Program-made: the position numbers and the translations under genes | Shown here: positions 23,834 to 24,783 of the stretch, in pieces | Numbering within the stretch: position 1 is the first letter of the stretch | Layout: every line of letters starts with the position of its first letter | Notes under the pieces: model-generated | Told to the model about the DNA's origin: nothing | Databases searched by the model: none | What the model saw: only the letters and a program-made list of their open reading frames with translations | Origin: JBHWPB01 sp043424675 | GTDB taxonomy: Bacteria > Bacillota > Bacilli > Lactobacillales > Carnobacteriaceae_A | Reading direction: 5' to 3' | Length of the DNA: 24,783 nucleotides | Assembly: GCA_043424675.1 (NCBI GenBank) | Contig: JBHWPB010000096.1 | Span: 1 to 24,783, forward strand

Positions 23834-24436
23834 ATGGCGATTAAAAAATGGACCGAGGCAAGACACAGAAACTTTTTAAAACGTATCTACAACTTCACCT
23901 TTATTGTCGCGATACTTATCATCACGATTCTCCTTGTTATTCGAGTCATACCAGGTGCTGAACTCCCATTTTTTTCTTCTTATGAAGAAGAATTTGTGGA
24001 AGAAATCGCTCCTTATGCTCAAGAAATTCAAAAGGAAACTGGCCTGCATGCGAGTATCAGTATCGCTCAGGCAGCCTTAGAATCTGATTGGGGGACAAGT
24101 GCTCTGGCACAGAACGAAAATAATCTTTATGGAATTAAAGGGGATGAATCGGATCCTCTTTATGTCACAGAAGAATACGTAAATGGAGAACCTGTCGAAA
24201 TTGAAGCGCATTTTAGAAGTTATCCTAATTGGAAAGCGTCAATGGAAGATCACGTTCGTTTGTTTACCGAAGGAACAGACTGGGATTCTGGTTTATACAA
24301 CGAAGTTTTAGAAGCCGATACTTATGACAAAACAGCAAAAGAACTGGAGGCTTCAGGTTATGCAACGGACCCTTCTTATGCAGATAAACTAGTAGCTCTT
24401 ATTGAAGAATATGACTTGCAGCAATATGACATATAA
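23834..24436 (+). CDS. Membrane-anchored GH73 N-acetylglucosaminidase (LytG/FlgJ-like)
   Basis: This peptidoglycan hydrolase cuts glycan strands. A basic N-terminus is followed by one membrane helix (about residues 20-41) without an obvious cleavage site, so the enzyme is probably anchored with its domain outside. The GH73 domain (about 50-198) has the catalytic motif AALESDWGTS with E83, then NNLYGIKGD and FRSYPNWKASMEDHVRL, all typical of LytG/FlgJ glucosaminidases. There are no SH3, LysM or GW binding repeats, so it is a minimal 200-residue form. AAGGAAAG lies before ATG 23834. It starts 27 bases after vanY and is probably co-transcribed with it. Confidence 0.93.
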   Translation: MAIKKWTEARHRNFLKRIYNFTFIVAILIITILLVIRVIPGAELPFFSSYEEEFVEEIAPYAQEIQKETGLHASISIAQAALESDWGTSALAQNENNLYGIKGDESDPLYVTEEYVNGEPVEIEAHFRSYPNWKASMEDHVRLFTEGTDWDSGLYNEVLEADTYDKTAKELEASGYATDPSYADKLVALIEEYDLQQYDI

Positions 24437-24500
24437 CTGCATGCTTTATCCAGATCTAGCAGACGCCACAAACACTAAACGGACAGGAAAAGAAGGACAA

Positions 24501-24542
24501 TTGAGAAAAAATCAAAAAAATGTTATAGTATCAATACTATAA
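24501..24542 (+). promoter_or_regulatory. Strong promoter with overlapping dyad before the CNNM gene
   Basis: TTGAGA (24501-24506) and TATAGT (24524-24529) are exactly 17 bases apart, and TGT directly before the -10 makes it extended. A perfect inverted repeat, TTATAGTAT and ATACTATAA around CA (24523-24542), covers the -10 and the likely start of transcription. This placement is typical of a repressor operator. The regulator is not identifiable here. The rest of the 24437-24597 gap shows no gene and no clear terminator. Confidence 0.65.
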
Positions 24543-24597
24543 TGACCGATTTTTAATTTTATTTCATAAAGAATGAGTTCGAGGAGAGGATAATATA

Positions 24598-24783
24598 ATG
24601 GCAGGCGATCCAGCAAGTAGTTCCCCCTTAATTGGGCAGATTATATTAATTTTTATACTGACTTTAATTAATGCCTTCTTTGCGGGAGCAGAAATTGCAT
24701 TTGTTTCAGTCAACCATCAAAGATTAGAGAATGAAGCAGAAGAAGGCGATAAAAAATCGGAACGAGTTTTAAGATTACTAGGG
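24598..24783 (+). CDS. CNNM/TlyC (hemolysin C) family protein, N-terminal part
   Basis: This is an open reading frame of 62 codons that runs off the window. It begins at ATG 24598 after AGGAGAGG. A short polar start is followed by a membrane helix (about residues 11-30) and the DUF21 signature FFAGAEIAFVSVN, then a charged segment (RLENEAEEGDKKSERV). This is the start of the CNNM transmembrane domain shared by TlyC/YhdP/CorC-type proteins, which usually continue with two CBS domains and a CorC-HlyC domain. Some members export magnesium; hemolysin is a historical name. The rest of the gene is outside the window. Confidence 0.88.
   Translation, partial: MAGDPASSSPLIGQIILIFILTLINAFFAGAEIAFVSVNHQRLENEAEEGDKKSERVLRLLG

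Overview
The window reads as a low-to-moderate G+C Gram-positive chromosome, most likely from Lactobacillales. A Carnobacteriaceae-like relative is my guess, from the gene order and the acidic, Glu/Asp-rich proteins. Supporting features are the AGGAGG-type ribosome binding sites, frequent TTG starts, the block tdk-prfA-prmC-ywlC-upp, the pairing of a DUF1146 protein with murA and mbl, and a GlgC/GlgD pair. The genus assignment is inference. All genes lie on the plus strand. I saw no tRNA, rRNA, CRISPR array, phage gene or intact insertion sequence. Most of the window is housekeeping or metabolic. The more novel material is in the untranslated spaces.

Region 1 (about 110-10287) is a glycogen operon, glgB-glgC-glgD-glgA-glgP plus a GH13 alpha-glucan hydrolase. 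GlgC/GlgD make ADP-glucose, GlgA polymerises it, GlgB branches it, GlgP phosphorolyses it, and the GH13 enzyme trims or debranches. Upstream is a cre-like site. Between glgB and glgC a hairpin separates the only good Shine-Dalgarno from the only usable start and would restore an 8-base spacing when folded.

Region 2 (10293-14764) holds thymidine kinase, release factor 1, its glutamine methyltransferase PrmC, the Sua5/YwlC threonylcarbamoyl-AMP synthase and uracil phosphoribosyltransferase. The first four overlap end to end. The region closes with a strong terminator after upp.

Region 3 (14765-18587) carries a DUF1146 membrane protein, murA, mbl, an EpuA-like small membrane protein and a short SsbB-type single-strand binding protein. 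The ATP synthase operon that I recall between upp and DUF1146/murA in many relatives is absent, as is glyA before upp. The murA-mbl gap of about 300 bases is unusually structured: a branched terminator-like RNA, a perfect 28-base palindrome and a pair of mutually exclusive stems.

Region 4 (18588-24783) holds a hemolysin III/TrhA family membrane protein, a MacB-like ABC ATPase with an eight-helix FtsX-type permease, a VanY-type D,D-carboxypeptidase lipoprotein, a membrane-anchored GH73 glucosaminidase, and the first 62 codons of a CNNM/TlyC (DUF21) protein that runs off the end. The ABC-VanY-glucosaminidase run looks like a cell-envelope group. The CNNM gene has its own promoter with a dyad over its -10.

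I did not find a convincing previously undescribed multi-gene system. The best leads are RNA or operator structures in the leaders and spacers.
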